Assembly: GCF_029873635.1 (NCBI RefSeq)
Contig: NC_080423.1
Span: 97,708,397 to 97,772,396 of the forward strand
Origin: Malania oleifera
Taxonomy: Eukaryota > Streptophyta > Magnoliopsida > Santalales > Ximeniaceae
DNA length: 64,000 nt
Direction of reading: 5' to 3'
A program made the translations under genes and the position numbers. Each line of letters starts with the position of its first letter. The stretch's first letter is position 1. This document shows positions 35,190 through 48,493 of this stretch, in pieces. The notes beneath the pieces are model-generated. The model saw nothing but the letters and a program-made list of their open reading frames with translations. It had not been told where the DNA came from and did no database searches.

Positions 35190-37135
35190 TGTAACGACCT
35201 GCTATTTAACTCGGGTTTTTTTTTTTTATATACTATAACATTTATAATGCTCTAATACCAAATTGAATTAAACCCAACCATCAACCTAAGTAGTGAGAAG
35301 CGGAAATCAAATGAACACAACCATATATAATTATATACAATACGAGAGTGCTAAAATATTTCCCAAAATATACATATATGACTGTTTTCCAAAACTACCC
35401 TCAACTGGTTAGGGCTATACAAAAATACTCCCAAAATACTTACTCTACTATCAAGGCAATACTGAGGCTCCTCTATCTGCGAGCCTGGTCTGTTCGCCTA
35501 CCTAGATCACCTGAAAAATGTTAAAGTAATGGGATGAGCCAACGCTCAGTAAGACGAAATATGCTATTGCTAGTGTGTGGCAAATGAGTTACAATACTAT
35601 GAAAATCTACTACTATATAATCATGTATAACTGAATCTGTAAATACAATACAAGTAATATAAACCACCATCTTTTCCATGTTACTTAACATATCTATACT
35701 TTAGGTTTCTACTCAAAATACTTCTAATGTACATAAATATATTCTCTGTCTTTGTAAATCTTTATATACATAATAATGACTGAAAACTTCCCTGTGGATA
35801 ACTGTGTGTCATGATTTAACCCCTCATGATAGAGTTGTGCGGCCCGTAGGCGGGATCTATCCTGACTGGCCGACCAGGATAAACCACTATATTCCATCGG
35901 TCTGATAAGCCCTCCTAAACCCATATCTGATGGGGAGCCTGTCCACTCGTGGGCTCTATGCGATCAACCTTTATACCACGTATTATCTGAATAGGTGGTT
36001 GTACTCTATACTGTATATAGTTACGGTACCGTGCTCTGTAAACTATATCTATAATGTTCATCAAGGTCTGATACGATATAATACATTTCTATATACAACT
36101 ATCTGTTTTACCATGATTCTGTAATAACTGTATAAACCATGAAGTTGTGATAAACTGTATCTATATCAACTGTATAATCATGGTATTTTGTACTTACTAT
36201 AAAATATATTCACTGTCTGTATATTCTGTAAAATATAGCTCTGAAAAATACTGTAAGGCATGTCTCTGTACTATATCTATATTCTCAGGCCACACAATAA
36301 TTTAAAACATATTATACATAATTGATAAACTCTATAAATTTCTGCCATGAATAATAATCTAATAAAAATATACATTTCATACTGAAAATCATAGTAAATT
36401 TGCCTAGCATAAAATATTTCCTCTTACCTGACTATTAAAAAGCTCTTACTGTATGCTGGTCCTACCCTTATGGGGCTTCCTACTCGACACCCTGAAAACA
36501 ACATTTGCCATAACAGAAAATCAATATTTCTTTGCCTACATCATTTCCTACAACTGCCAGAAGGTCAAATATTGACTAAAAGGCCTTACCCTGATTCTAG
36601 GAAGAAATTCGACTCGATCCCACCGACGATCCGCTCTAGCAGACTTGAAGAGAACTCCGTCAGGAGCGTTGTGGTGACCTTAGATTGTCGATTCGGTGAC
36701 TGACGGGGCCGAAATTGAAGAGAGAAGAGGGAAGGACCGTCGAGGAGAGAGAAGAGAGGTTTCGGTGAATTTCCAACGCAGAAAAATGAGTTTGACACTA
36801 TTTATATTGCGACCTTTGTCGACGAGCCGCGTTGCCTCGGTGACGAGTCCTGTAGAAAGTTCGTCGACGAACCTACACCCTCATCGATGAATTCCAATCT
36901 TCCAAAAATCTTTTCTCGGTATCTTCTCATAGACGAGACGGAACCTTATCGATGAGATCCTAAAGAACCCTCGTAGATGAAACCCCTGTGTTCGTCGATG
37001 AGGCCTGAGAAATTTCTTGGAATTATCACCTCCAAAATGCAATGTCGTCGACAAAGTCGGCTGCCTCCTTCTATTACTATTTCCATTCTCTTTTCTCTTT
37101 ATTATTTAAATATCATTATTCTTCGGGTCGTTACA
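35190..37135 (-). mobile_element. Solo LTR, Ty3/gypsy-type, family E copy 2 (TSD TATGT)
   Basis: It runs from TGTAACGACCTGC to GGTCGTTACA, 1.95 kb, with a perfect TATGT duplication at 35185-35189 and 37136-37140. It is minus-oriented, with TATAAATA read on the minus strand at 36799-36806. It is related to the LTR at 8614-10748 (shared start, GGGCCGCACAAC block and TCATGATTTAA). Confidence 0.87.
36814..37056 (-). repeat. Array of about 9 TCGTCGACGA palindromes in the minus-strand solo LTR
   Basis: Motifs such as TTTGTCGACGAGC, TTCGTCGACGAAC and TTCGTCGATGAGG start about 8 nt upstream, in LTR sense, of the TATA box at 36799-36806. Confidence 0.88.
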
Positions 37136-37140
37136 TATGT

Positions 37141-40100
37141 AGCTTTTTGTATCATGCAAGTGCAAAAAACTAGGTTTTATCCTATCATTTTGAGCATATT
37201 TTTTTATAAAAGTATGTATATGGTTATCCATATTGTTGCAACATCCTTAAGAGGTTCTAAAATGATGAGAGGTGATAATAATATTGATACTTTAATAGAG
37301 TTGCTACTAACTTGTTATTTTCCTAGGTGCAGTTAGTTTACCTACTTGTTACTCGTGAATTGGTCTCTAAACTAATCATAAGGTTAAGGGACCAGTAGTT
37401 TCGGTTTGCTTTTACCAGAATTGAGATTAGGAGTACAATTATGTAAGGAGAAGGTATTAACACTTCCTACACACCTGTTCAATGAACGATACCTATTTAC
37501 CTATGAATTAGTCAAATTGAATTAGATGGTCCTTAATTAACTCTTAAACAATCCAATAAATATTGAAATTTCAAAAGAAAATGTTAAATCAAGTGTGATT
37601 TATAAATGTTTAATAAGAACTACAAAGTAAGGGATCTTATTAGATAAACTCACCTAAAAAATGATATAAGTGAGATCTAAAACATTTCTTCACCCTTTGT
37701 TTTATCATTAGGATGCACACATGCACACGTACACAATACATGATATATACAAATATGATCATACAAAGTGATCCTGAAAATGCATCAAATTTGGGAAAAA
37801 AGGATCTTCAAAACATTTCTAAATTTTCAGGAATTTTTAGGAATTTTTGGCAATTTTCTGGGATTTAAAAAAAATCTTCATTTATTTATTTGATATTTTT
37901 TTTGGTCACTTTTTTTAGATCCTCTAGTCAAAAAGGACTCAAATTTTTTTTTTTGTTTTTCTTGATTTTTTTACTATTTTCTAATTTTTGGAATTAAAAA
38001 TAAAGTAATAATTTTGTTTAAAAAAAATGGAGCAATCTAAGGATGGAGTTGCCACATGTCAACTATGCGAGGTGACACATGGCAACAATCAGACAATTAT
38101 TCATTTATTTATTTTTAATTAGGAGATATCGCATGGTAGAATGATGTCAGCATGACATCACCCATCACGTGGTAGAGGGTGATGGGTGCAAGGAGCTGAA
38201 AACGTATCATTTATATGGCAGCGATCCAACCGTCCAAAGAAAACGCCATTTAGACGACTAGAATCATGCCACATTATCTCTTAAACTCGTAGTCCCTATG
38301 ATGCCACATATCACCGTTCACACGATGACACGTGCACCACTTTTTTTTTTTTTAATGCTAATTTTGGCTATTTGGGAGATTTTTTGAATTTTGGGGTACT
38401 GTTTAAGAAGTAGGGGAGATTGAAATGAAATCAATGCAACCTATTAATCCATCCAAAAAAATCAAATACTCTAATTAACCTAGTCAAATATTAATTCGAA
38501 TTTAGAGCAACTGAGAATAGGTACTTACCTTTAGTATGTCATCTTTTACTCATACTTTATTATTTCAACTCAAATCTCTTCTTCTTTAAACTCCTTATTT
38601 TGTCTTTCTCCTTTACAACTTCCTTACTGCTCCTTCTTCTCTTCCTCTTGGCAAAACCTTTCTTCCAATTTCCCAATCTCACTTTTATCTCTCCTTTCTT
38701 AGCATCAATTCTTTTCCTCTCCTTCATTCCTATGAAGTGCTCCATTGACAGACTAAAAGGGGAACAATCAATTAATTTTGATTGGTTGATCAATTTTGAT
38801 TGATCAATAAATTTTAAAACAAATTAAATGATTTTTATTTTGATTGATCTGTTAAAATTAAAACAAATTGTCTTACTTTTATTTTGATTGATTGATCATA
38901 ATTGAAACAAAATAGTTAGCATTTATTTTGATTTATTTACATTTATTCACCAATTACTAGCCCTTTTTATGTGTGCAGGTCATCTTGAAGTTGTTTTTTT
39001 GTCTTTTTTTTCATGTACATTATCTATTATTTATTTATTTATTTTTTGATTTTTTATTATACTAATGAAAAATAAATTTACTATATAAAAGTTTTAGACA
39101 AAATGAGATGTCTACACATATGATCTTAGTCGTTCAAAGTTCAAATTAATATGGTAGTTGCAAGTAGAATTTAATTATAATTATTAGTTATCAATTCAAG
39201 ACCATAGAGACATAACATTATAAGCAAAAAAGACTTGTGACAAAAATTCACAATGGTAAAATTTTACAAAAAAATTGATTAATTTTTGTATTAATTAACA
39301 ACACATGCGGGGAATATCAATGAACACTTCTTCTTTCCTCTTCTCTTTTTTTAATGTCTCTTTAGTCTTCACACCCATTCTTTATCAAAATAATATTTTG
39401 TATTTCATATAGAAAATTTATATACCTTGAAAATGCTTATTCAAGGTGTGATATTCAAATTGCTTCAGAAGTAAAATTTGTCAATAAGTGTTGGTTAGGA
39501 TTATAAAATGTGAACAAATATAATTCTGTGAGCTTGACAACTTTGATTATGTATTAAATTTTATCTAACAATGGTATTATAAATCGTGATTTCTCTCTCC
39601 AATTTAGGTGATGATAAGTTAGATGAGATTAAGGATATTAAAGTATTGTTACAATGTGTTTGTGCATCATTAGTTCTCAATTTTTTTTTAATTTTTTTTT
39701 AACTTGTTAATTGTGTAATAGTTTCATATTCAAAGCAAGAAAGCATGAACTTTAGGGTGAATAAAAATGTGAATTTTGAAGTAGCTAATTGCTATAGTCT
39801 TGTTTTTTTTTTTTTTTTTCAATAAAATTTTTTTTTGATAAGATTCTCCTTTAATGAATTTATTCTTGTTGGTGATTGCTATTATTTATCAAAAAGAAAA
39901 CTCAGGAATATGAATGTTTATCATAACTAAAATTACTTCACATCTAAAATTTATTCATTTCTTTTTTGGGAGTATTTTACAATACAAGCCATAAAGTGCA
40001 ATTGACATTTCAATATTATTATTTCTCGTCATTTCGGACCCTTTTACGGGACGTTGCGACATTCAAATAAGTTTTTTTTTCAAAAATATTTAAATTTTTT

Positions 40101-40310
40101 TTTAAAAAATTTTAAAAATTACTTTTTAAAATAAGTATTTATTTAAGTGTAAACCAAATATTACTTCAGCTTTAACATGAGTCATGGACCTCATAGTCCA
40201 CCCTTCTTAAGGGAAACCCGGCCCAGTCTTTAAACGGGTGGGCAGGACACATCAACGTCTAAAAAAAAGCCAAGCCCAATGTCGAAAAGCGAAGCGAAGC
40301 CCAGCCCAAG
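37141..40310. other. AT-rich intergenic region
   Basis: No host gene was found. The stretch around 37380-37500 (TTTGCTTTTACCAGAATTGA then GGAGAAGGTATTAACACTTCC) resembles LTR sequence of other plant Ty3/gypsy elements, and 38035-38110 carries a GAGTTGCCACATG motif of the same kind, so a degraded LTR is possible. Many T-runs and an ATTTTGATTGAT repeat (38770-38940) are present. Confidence 0.45.
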
Positions 40311-40315
40311 ACGTT

Positions 40316-40329
40316 GGTTTATAAATTGA

Positions 40330-40371
<42 letters not shown>

Positions 40372-40398
40372 AGGCGTGTGCTTTTGAGCTTTGCCAGG
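40316..40398 (+). promoter_or_regulatory. Methyltransferase core promoter: TATA box and CT-rich leader
   Basis: TATAAA at 40320-40325 lies 74 nt before the first ATG. It is followed by a nearly pure CT tract (40331-40371), a common plant 5'-leader feature. Upstream, AGCCCA repeats occur at 40270-40310. Confidence 0.65.
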
Positions 40399-40916
40399 AT
40401 GATGTCGCGGGAGGAGGAAGAGGAACGACGTCGTCAAAGGAAGCTGGAAGAAGCCCTCGAAGTGCAATCTCTCAGGCGCATCATCAGCGCCTACCTCAAG
40501 TATGGCGCCTCACTTCTCTCACAGACTGACGCATTTCTGGCTGCTCCCACACACTGACTCTGTTTCTTTATTGATCCGCTGATTTTGTTTGCTCAAAATT
40601 CTCATTGATTGCCATAGGCTGTTGCATTGTCTTTCTCACTTTTTTTTTTTTTTTTCTTTGTTGTTGTTGTTGTTGGTAAAATCATTTATTTTGACATTGA
40701 TGAAACGCAAAACCATTGCTCGCTGCCTTTTTTGGTTTTTTGTTTTTTGTTTTTTTATCAGATAGTTGATTGAGGCGTCGTTCTGAATTTGACATTATTT
40801 TATGCTAGCTCGAAATGGGTTCCGAGATGCACTGGACTTGTTGATTTTCTACCATTGGAAGAATACCATCTGTATCTCTAAACACTTGTTTGGGTTGTCT
40901 TTGTTCTTGGTTAAAC

Positions 40917-40955
<39 letters not shown>

Positions 40956-43900
40956 ATTAATTTATATCATACCAGATAAAAAACATGTGCAGTGTCACAC
41001 AATAAACATTTATAGGAGGAAGGGTCTTAGCTGAGGGCATTTTCACAAAAAAAAAAAAAGAATTTGGGGTGATGGGGTCAAATCTTGGTTAAGTGAGTGT
41101 GGTTATGGTGTAGCAAATACACGAGTGGATCCAAAGCATTGGCCTAACTGTAGATTCTTAAATTGTGTCACAACAATTCAAGCAATTATTTATTTAATTA
41201 ATTATGTATTATCTGCAAATAATATACACTGTACACACCAAATAACTATATATATATTCAATAAAAAATAAATTCATTAAGAAAGAAAGATGTATGAAGA
41301 GGATGAAAAATCTTAGAAAAACAAATCAAAAGATTAAAAACCAAAAGGAAGCTAATGCAAAGAGAAAAAAAAAGTAAGTTAAGCTAATAGAGCCAACAAA
41401 TCATGTTGGATATCAGAGACAACTACGCTGCCAAAGCACTCAGTAGGGAGCACCCAGATGGAAGCGAAGAACAATCCTGCCGAAATCAAATCTATAGATG
41501 AAGCACCAAAAATCTAGGCATTTCTCTCAAGCCAGATTACCCCTATATCTGCAAAAAACTGCACATTGCACAAAATGCTCACATTCTTTTGTCTCCCAAT
41601 GCCTTTATAATCAAACAACATGAAAACATCCAAACAATGAGGATAACCCAACACTCTCCCAACAAACTCAACATTTTTTCCCATAAGCACCAAGCCGTAG
41701 AGCAATGAAGAAATATGAGCATGATCCTAACTACTAGCATAACTCCTAAAATACACATAAGGAGAGAGATCAATGTATGCTCTACAAATCTGCAGCAGAT
41801 TGTTGGAGTTAACTGTTAACTCTATTAATACACCTAAATGTGTTAGATATGTATGTAATTACACAATTATACAAATTTTTATGTACATAAGTGTATATCT
41901 GGCTATATATATACATATATAGAGATATATACGTATCTTTGATCTTGTTCTCGAGGTATTTATTTAATTATACACACACACACACACACACATACATATG
42001 TAATGTGTGTAATTAATATGTTATTAATTACATATGCATGTTATAATTTGGGTTGAAAGACAAGATTTAGTTGTCGTGAGCAATATTCCGACGAGGTCGC
42101 CACAAAATAACCCTTACATATGTACGTGAGTATATAGATCATATGTACGCAATTATGTAATTGATTGCAGAATTATGTTATTACAAGTACGTATATGCAA
42201 TTCCATGTTTGTAATTTTGCATCATTTATGCTCAATCAATTAGCATTTACAAGGTTCAATTTCGTGATGCATAAAAATACTCTCCAATATTTAAAGAATT
42301 GTGATATAATATATAGTTTACACAAAATTGTGATGTATGGTTCTTTGGAGGTTTAAAAAAACGTGCTTATTGTTTAAGGGCATTTGTCCATAAAATAGCA
42401 CTTGTCCATAAAATAGCACTTGGATCTCACATATTGATTTCCATAACTGTCATGGTTTTGAAAATAAGGGAAGTTTAGTGATCATAATAAAACCACATAG
42501 TGGCTCTTTATTTTTTGATTAAACCATAGGGAGGGTTTATGTAATTTTCCTTTTTTTTTTTTTACTGACAATCAGGTCTCCTAAACCTGCCTAACCCACC
42601 TTCTTTCTAAAGGGGGGAAATGACAAAAGGAGAAATGGAAAGACTTTTCAATATCTGCTTTAGACCTCTTATGCTCTGTACACTGTGGATGATGAATAGT
42701 CTCTTTTCATGCTCCTCTTAAACCTTTACACATTGTGCTTTGTGAGTTTGTATAATATAGCAGTTTCAGGCCCTAGCTCACTACAGCAAGTTTTTCTCTA
42801 CAAGAACCAAGGAAGGCCACATTCTTGAATAACAAAGATGCAACTATTTTTTCTTTGGAAAAGATGTCGATTGGATTTTGGGTTGTTAGGATGACAGCTT
42901 AAGAGTTTTGGAAATTTCTCCTCTTCATTCCACTGTTTGGATCCTGGACTAAGAAATTGGAATTAGGAAAATATAGGATCTCTCATGTGAAGGGCACTTT
43001 AACTAATGACCGTTATGGTGATGACTTTTTATCAAGCTATTTCATTGAGGAGGATGGAGGCTGTTCGAAATAAGATGTGCTGGTGGGCTGATACATCTCT
43101 ATCCTATTTGCTAACATGTCCAATCTGCTGCAAAGTCAAGTTTTGCTTGAAGGTGATAGTTTGGAGAACTTTTAAGTGAATGAAAATCAGTAGGGGTGCA
43201 CTATTTAGAGCTTCAATTTTACAGTTTGTTTTTGTGTTGTTTCTTTTATAGAAAGGTATACTTTCTATGGATTAGGAAGTGGTAGTATGCCACAAATGTT
43301 AATTTAATTTAATTTTTTTTTTGGGGCGAGGGGGGTGTCTAGGGTGAGGTGAATGGGTTGGGATAGTGGTTTAGGAGGGACTTCGAAATTCAAATTGTTC
43401 AACAGAAGGCCCAGATACGTGGAGCATTGATTAGGGTAATCGGGTAGTGAGAGGAGAGTTGTTAATGCATAGTCAATGCCTGGTTTATCATTAATTATGT
43501 GGTGGAGTAGATGTAGTATATTGTTGTGTTGCTTTAAAATTTCAGTATTTTAGTGAAGGACTGCCGGAGTGTGGCTAGTCATTGATTTAGCTTCTAGCAA
43601 GGTTGCATTGAGGTCTATTTTTTTATTTTTTTTTCGTATGGCTTGGCGAACAAATCTAGGAGGTGGTTTGTTTATGGTCCTAACCCCCTAGCTTTCTATT
43701 TTTTTGTGTGAAGTGATCGACCCTCAAATCCCAAACTTGCATTGTTAGGATGTCAATTTTTACTTTCATTTTAAAATCATTTTGTTAGTGTTAGTTTATA
43801 CTTTAAAAAAAAATAAAAAAAAGAAGAAGATGTATTAAGGTAGAGAATGTACAATCAAAGCTAGGATAAAACTATACTAAAAAAAAAAAAGAAAAGAAAA

Positions 43901-46900
43901 ACTCAAAAAGGAAAAAAAAAAAAAAAAACTACAGCCAAAGCAAAAATGGCACATTACAACTACTAAAATGCCAAGAAATCCTCTCTTTAAACCCTTACCA
44001 TCATAGTTCACCAAACTGTTCAAATTAATTAATTCCCTCTGACCAGGACTCGCCACTATCAAGCTTGACTTGATTACCTCCTTGATTAGACAACATGAGG
44101 CCCAAATCACTCAACAACCTTTAAGCTTCAATTTCCTTCTAGGAATTTTGTCTTGAATTAGAGTAGGCAGAATTCCATCCTTAACCTTTATAACATCTTT
44201 GGGGGCCTCCTTTTCAAGAAGATTAATACCTTATAAACCTTCTAATGAAGAAGGCGGCGCGTAGGTTAAATCCTCAAGACAATCAATGGAAGAATCAGAG
44301 GAATATCCCCACTTTTTTTGAATATGGCCCCATAATATACGTTTTCAAAATCACCACTCTCTATGCATCCTAATCCTAAATATCTTCCCATCTCTTACTT
44401 TCCTTGCTAAAAAATTCTCTCCATCAATTGGCTCTTCCTGTATACTTAAGACCCCTATGGAATCCCTTTTTTTTTTTATAATTTTATGTGTTTTATCACT
44501 AGATTATTCTCGCTTATCTTCAATAATTTTCCTCCCTTCAGAATCCATTTGTATTTCCTTATGATGTGCATACACTTTACTACTCCTCAAATTATCCTAA
44601 TAGACTCCCTTTCCAAGTTGATTTCCCACTGAACCAAAAATGAAATCTTAATTTTAAAAATCACAAAATTAAGATTCTTAGAGCCAGACTCCTCCCTTAC
44701 ATTCATAGAGCATCCCCCTAATGGCATTATCCTCCGGTTGAGGACAAGCAACCTACGTATTAGTCCTTCCTCCTTCCATCGCCTCTTGCACTTTATTTTT
44801 GTTGGAGCATCCCTCTTCATGGCCATCAAAGATGTTTTTAGAAGAAGAGCATATTGGATCACCTTGTACACCATTTGAAGATGGACATTGTTTGATTTGT
44901 TGCTGCTTCGAAGGATGATAACTCCCCATATCCTTCCAAGGGATTGTAGAGACATTTGGGCCTTCCCTGTTAAGTGGCCCATGTGCTCTTTTGATGAAGC
45001 TTCCCACTACCTAAGCTCTATGTTTTAAATCAAATAATTGCTTTTGGGCCTCCTTAACCAATATGCCCAACAGAGAGTTCAATAGGATCTTATATTTTCG
45101 AACGACCAGTCCAAATCAATGTTAGTTGAGAATAAGCCAAGCCCAACCCACTCTATCTTCATCAACCCATCTTCCATGCTAGAAACCCTAGCCGCCTCAA
45201 TCTTCGTCTTCTCGTCATTCACATGAGAAACCTTAGTTGCCTTTGTTTTCAACTGCCCAGCTGGCAACGTCGCCTTCAAGACCGCCAGTTGTTCTTGAGA
45301 AGCTAATTGAATGAGCTGCTCTTGCAACTTTCCCCCACGATGAGCATAGACCATCTCTTGCATGTTCTTAGAAGCCAATAGACCTCCACCGTAGCCTATG
45401 CTTCCAGCAACGACCTGTCTGCATGAGCACTTTCTGTTGATCTTCTTGCTATTTGCTCCATTCGAGCTTGACCGACAAGAACTCTTCAAAGCAACAAAGG
45501 CATCCCCAAATCGAAACCTCCTCCCTATTTTAGCCCTTCAGGAACAAAGATGGAATACTTCTTTTCCTTCCATCCACGTCTTGATTCCACGATTTCCCAG
45601 CCTTGGTCACATGAATCCCATCCAATAATCAATATAGCCCACCTTGAATCTTCGAAATCTTTTGCCTAAACTACTAGCAAGAGCCAAGAACCCTTGAGAA
45701 AACCTTAAAGTTGCTCTAAAAGAAAGACGTACCTTCAACTGCACCTCCGATTATTTTCTAGAACAAAAACAGATGCAGTTTTCCCTACCTCATCCCTTCG
45801 ATCTAGATAGAGCGAACCCCCGCCATCTCACCTAACTTATAACATGATAACAGACGAGAGAGAGAAGATAGAAGAAAGGGTGAATGCACGAGAGAGAAGA
45901 CCATCGCGAGAGCTCAACTTCTCCTTTTAACTCATTGAATAATTGATGTACATCAACGTACATTGGGTTCAACATACGACATAGGAGAGCACTATCTCAG
46001 TGATTATTTAGTTTATGCTTTATACAATTAATTTCATGTATCATTTTGTTGGTGTCATGTAAGGGCGGTACTAATTTGTTTGCTTGATCATTTGAATGGC
46101 ATCCTTTGTGGCTGTAGTGAGCATAGTTATTAGAATCTTACGATTTGTGATTTGAATCATCTTGGTTCGTATTAATTACACCAAATCGATTTTGATTCTT
46201 GCTAGAGAATCAGAAAACAACAGTTGTTGAGTCCATTGATTTTCCCCCCAAATCTAATGAATAGATATTAATCAATTGACTTGATTCTCTTAAATCTAGT
46301 AAGTCTCAACTGTTTTAAGCCCTCTAGAAACAACTTTTGTTATTGCTTTTTTACACGGCTGCCTTCCATTTCTTCTTTACATCAGTTCTTTGCTGAAAAA
46401 GAGGAGAAAACAGAACTTGAGGGCTTCTGTTGCCTCACAAAACCGTTCTTTGCTCTCGGAGGAGTATGACGTTTTGCCATTGAGAAAGAGGGGAAGAACA
46501 CCGATTGGCTAAGGTGGTACTCACATTTGCTGTGTTGTTAAGATATAAACCACATTTTTGAGTTTGTAGTTGCTTGTTAAAAAATTTATCAGTTTTTTTC
46601 AAGTTATTTTTTTTTACTTTTTAATTATATTATGCATGAAATATGTTTTTTTTTTTTTGATACACCAAAAGTGTAGTTTATTATTATTTTTTATTGTTTC
46701 TTTTCCTTAAACAACATAAAGTTTTGTTTTTTGTTAATTTTTCATTTTTTCTTGACTCCTTTCTTTTTAATTGTTTAGAGAAAGCATACACATGATATAT
46801 GATTTTCTTTATTGTTAAAATTTAAATGTGTTTTACTATTTTGTTTGGTGTATGTATTTTCGTATGTGGATATCATTTGGAATCAATTTTGAAAATTTGT

Positions 46901-47351
46901 ACCCACCTAATCTTTACGATTCAATTCGATTCTCATTTCATGATTCCTAGAATGAAGATTTCAATTCATGATTCAAATCTTGATTTGACAACTTATGCAG
47001 TGCAGCTGTTTGATTAATCTGTGTTTTGAAGTGACATCAGCTTTATTGCATGATTGTATATGTTCGCCTTAATCAATGTATGTGCTTTGTCACTATTTGC
47101 TTGTATATTTATTTGATTTGTAAGCTTCAAGTGTACCCTTCAATAATTTTATATCATGCATGGGCAGGGGGACAATGAGGTTTATGCTTTTATTTTTCAT
47201 CTGCGTGATTGTGTGTATACTGTTTCTTTTTACTCCTTGTTGATCATATTTTCTTATCTTCTATGGACTTGTATATAGTTACCCAGATGCTGCAGAAGAA
47301 GATGTCAGAAGATATGAAAGGTCTTTTAAAAAGCTTCCACTCGCCCATAAG
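40399..47351 (+). CDS. CARNMT1: CARNMT1-like (N2227 domain) SAM-dependent methyltransferase, exons 1-2 only
   Basis: Exon 1 is 40399-40499 and exon 2 is 47279-47351, joined across a 6.78-kb GT-AG intron with matching phase: AA plus T makes Asn. Exon 1 reads MMSREEEEERRRQRKLEEAL, continuing into LRRIISAYL. Exon 2 reads YPDAAEEDVRRYERSFKKLP and ends LAHK at a phase-0 donor (GTAATT). This matches the N-terminus of plant N2227/CARNMT1-family proteins, whose animal member N-methylates carnosine; the plant substrate is not established. The SAM-binding domain lies in later exons. I could not find them between 47352 and 64000, so intron 2 is either at least 16.6 kb or the gene is broken. Two in-frame ATGs (40399, 40402) could start translation. 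Confidence 0.85.
40918..40953. repeat. (CT)n microsatellite in intron 1
   Basis: About 18 CT repeats within methyltransferase intron 1. Confidence 0.9.
41265..41810 (-). mobile_element. LINE 3' fragment in intron 1
   Basis: On the minus strand, 41705-41514 reads through ..VQFFADIGVIWLERNA, the post-zf-RVT block of plant L1 polyproteins. An AATTCATTAAGAAAG-type 3' end is at about 41270-41290. It is a 5'-truncated copy. Confidence 0.6.
41975..41992. repeat. (CA)n microsatellite
   Basis: Nine CA repeats in an AT-rich context within intron 1. Confidence 0.85.
42357..43800. other. Intron 1 segment with possible LINE debris
   Basis: A 20-bp direct repeat, TTGTCCATAAAATAGCACTT, occurs at 42386-42405 with a near-identical copy just after it. 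The + strand at about 42800-43010 reads in short protein-like runs resembling LINE ORF1, interrupted. No host exon was recognised. Confidence 0.35.
43803..45950 (-). mobile_element. LINE (L1-like) remnant, probably ORF1 region, in intron 1
   Basis: It has an A-rich 3' end on the minus strand (43860-43930 and 43803). Minus-strand open runs at 45489-45079 and 45007-44587 are hydrophilic, Lys/Ser-rich and lack recognisable catalytic motifs, as in plant LINE ORF1. The assignment is inference from position, A-tail and resemblance, not from a diagnostic motif. Confidence 0.38.
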
Positions 47352-47813
47352 GTAATTACCTTCTCTATTTGGCTAAGAGTTTTTTGTTATGAGCAAATTT
47401 TTGGAGTTGTAATGAAGCAATGAAACAATTAAAGGAACTGGCTTACATATAGATGACTAGAATTTTATAACATTTTTGTAAATGCCATGTTCTTGAAAGA
47501 ATCCACACTCTGATTAGCTTTCTGCAGTTAATATAATCTGGTTGCCGTGTCTGGTGACGAGTACTCATGGATCTAAGTTATCTAACAGATTTTATATTTA
47601 ATGTGCTTTGTAAAAGATGCTAAAATTTACACTGCTGCATCTACTGGTCCTATTCATATGGTACAGGAAGTGTGGGAGGCAGAACATCTGTATATTAATC
47701 ATGATTCAGTTGTGAATATTGTAGGCCTTATGCTTGTCAAGAAGCAATTTGATTGAGAGGAAAACTGTTCAGGATAGGGGCTTGAGCCTTGAGTCATCAT
47801 TTTGATAATATAA

Positions 47814-48017
47814 TTGTTCAATAGTAGAGGGTGGCGCTTGGATAAACGATAAGGTTGCTTCTTTGTGACTGGTTGTCATGGGTTTGAGTCTAAGTAAACA
47901 GTCTCTTCGCATAAAAGCAGGGATAAGTCTGCGTACACTGTGACAGCCGTTCCCCTACCCTTGCAAAGCACAGAGCCTTGTGGTCTGGGGATGCCCTTTT
48001 TTAGTTGTTCAATAGTA
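47814..48017 (+). mobile_element. tRNA-derived SINE (copy 2) in intron 2, with TSD
   Basis: The body 47827-48004 is homologous to the SINE at 3208-3357: CTTGGATAAACGATAAGGTT, the box-B-like GTCATGGGTTTGAGTC, and the GGGGATGCCCTTTTTT tail. It is flanked by a perfect 13-bp duplication, TTGTTCAATAGTA (47814-47826 and 48005-48017). It is longer and better preserved than copy 1 and includes GAGCCTTGTGG. Confidence 0.92.
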
Positions 48018-48356
48018 ATCTTCTTTTGTCAGTTTATTAGGGATATGTTGGTAATATTTAAGTAATAGAGTTGTCTGTTATGTTGCTCAATTCCTCATAG
48101 GTATTTGGTTTTCGAATTTGCTTTTTTTGGATTTGAGTAGTCTAGTATAGAATTTATGAAGCAATCTTCACTCAAAATTGCTTACTTAAGAAGTTTCCTG
48201 TTTTAACCAAGTGTTGAAAAATTTCAGGATCTCCATTTTCTAGTTCTACTTTGAATTCAGTTCGGAGTGTGTTTTTAGATTGGAAATTAAGCAATTAGAA
48301 AAAAATTAGATTTGTTTTTAATTTATAAGTTAACAGCTTGAGTCCTAGTTGGATTC

Positions 48357-48493
48357 GGCTGAGATTTTGATTAAAATGAATGCCCTAACTTGAAATAGTT
48401 CTCTCCACAATAATACCCTTACTAACTCTCACTAATTAACATACTAACACAGGTGATAATAATAATACCAAAAGACATAAATAACCTCTAACA
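48357..48493 (-). repeat. Copia 3' LTR
   Basis: A short LTR of about 137 nt. It shares GAGATTTTGATTAAAATGAA and CTAACATACTAACAC with 52064-52236. Confidence 0.85.
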
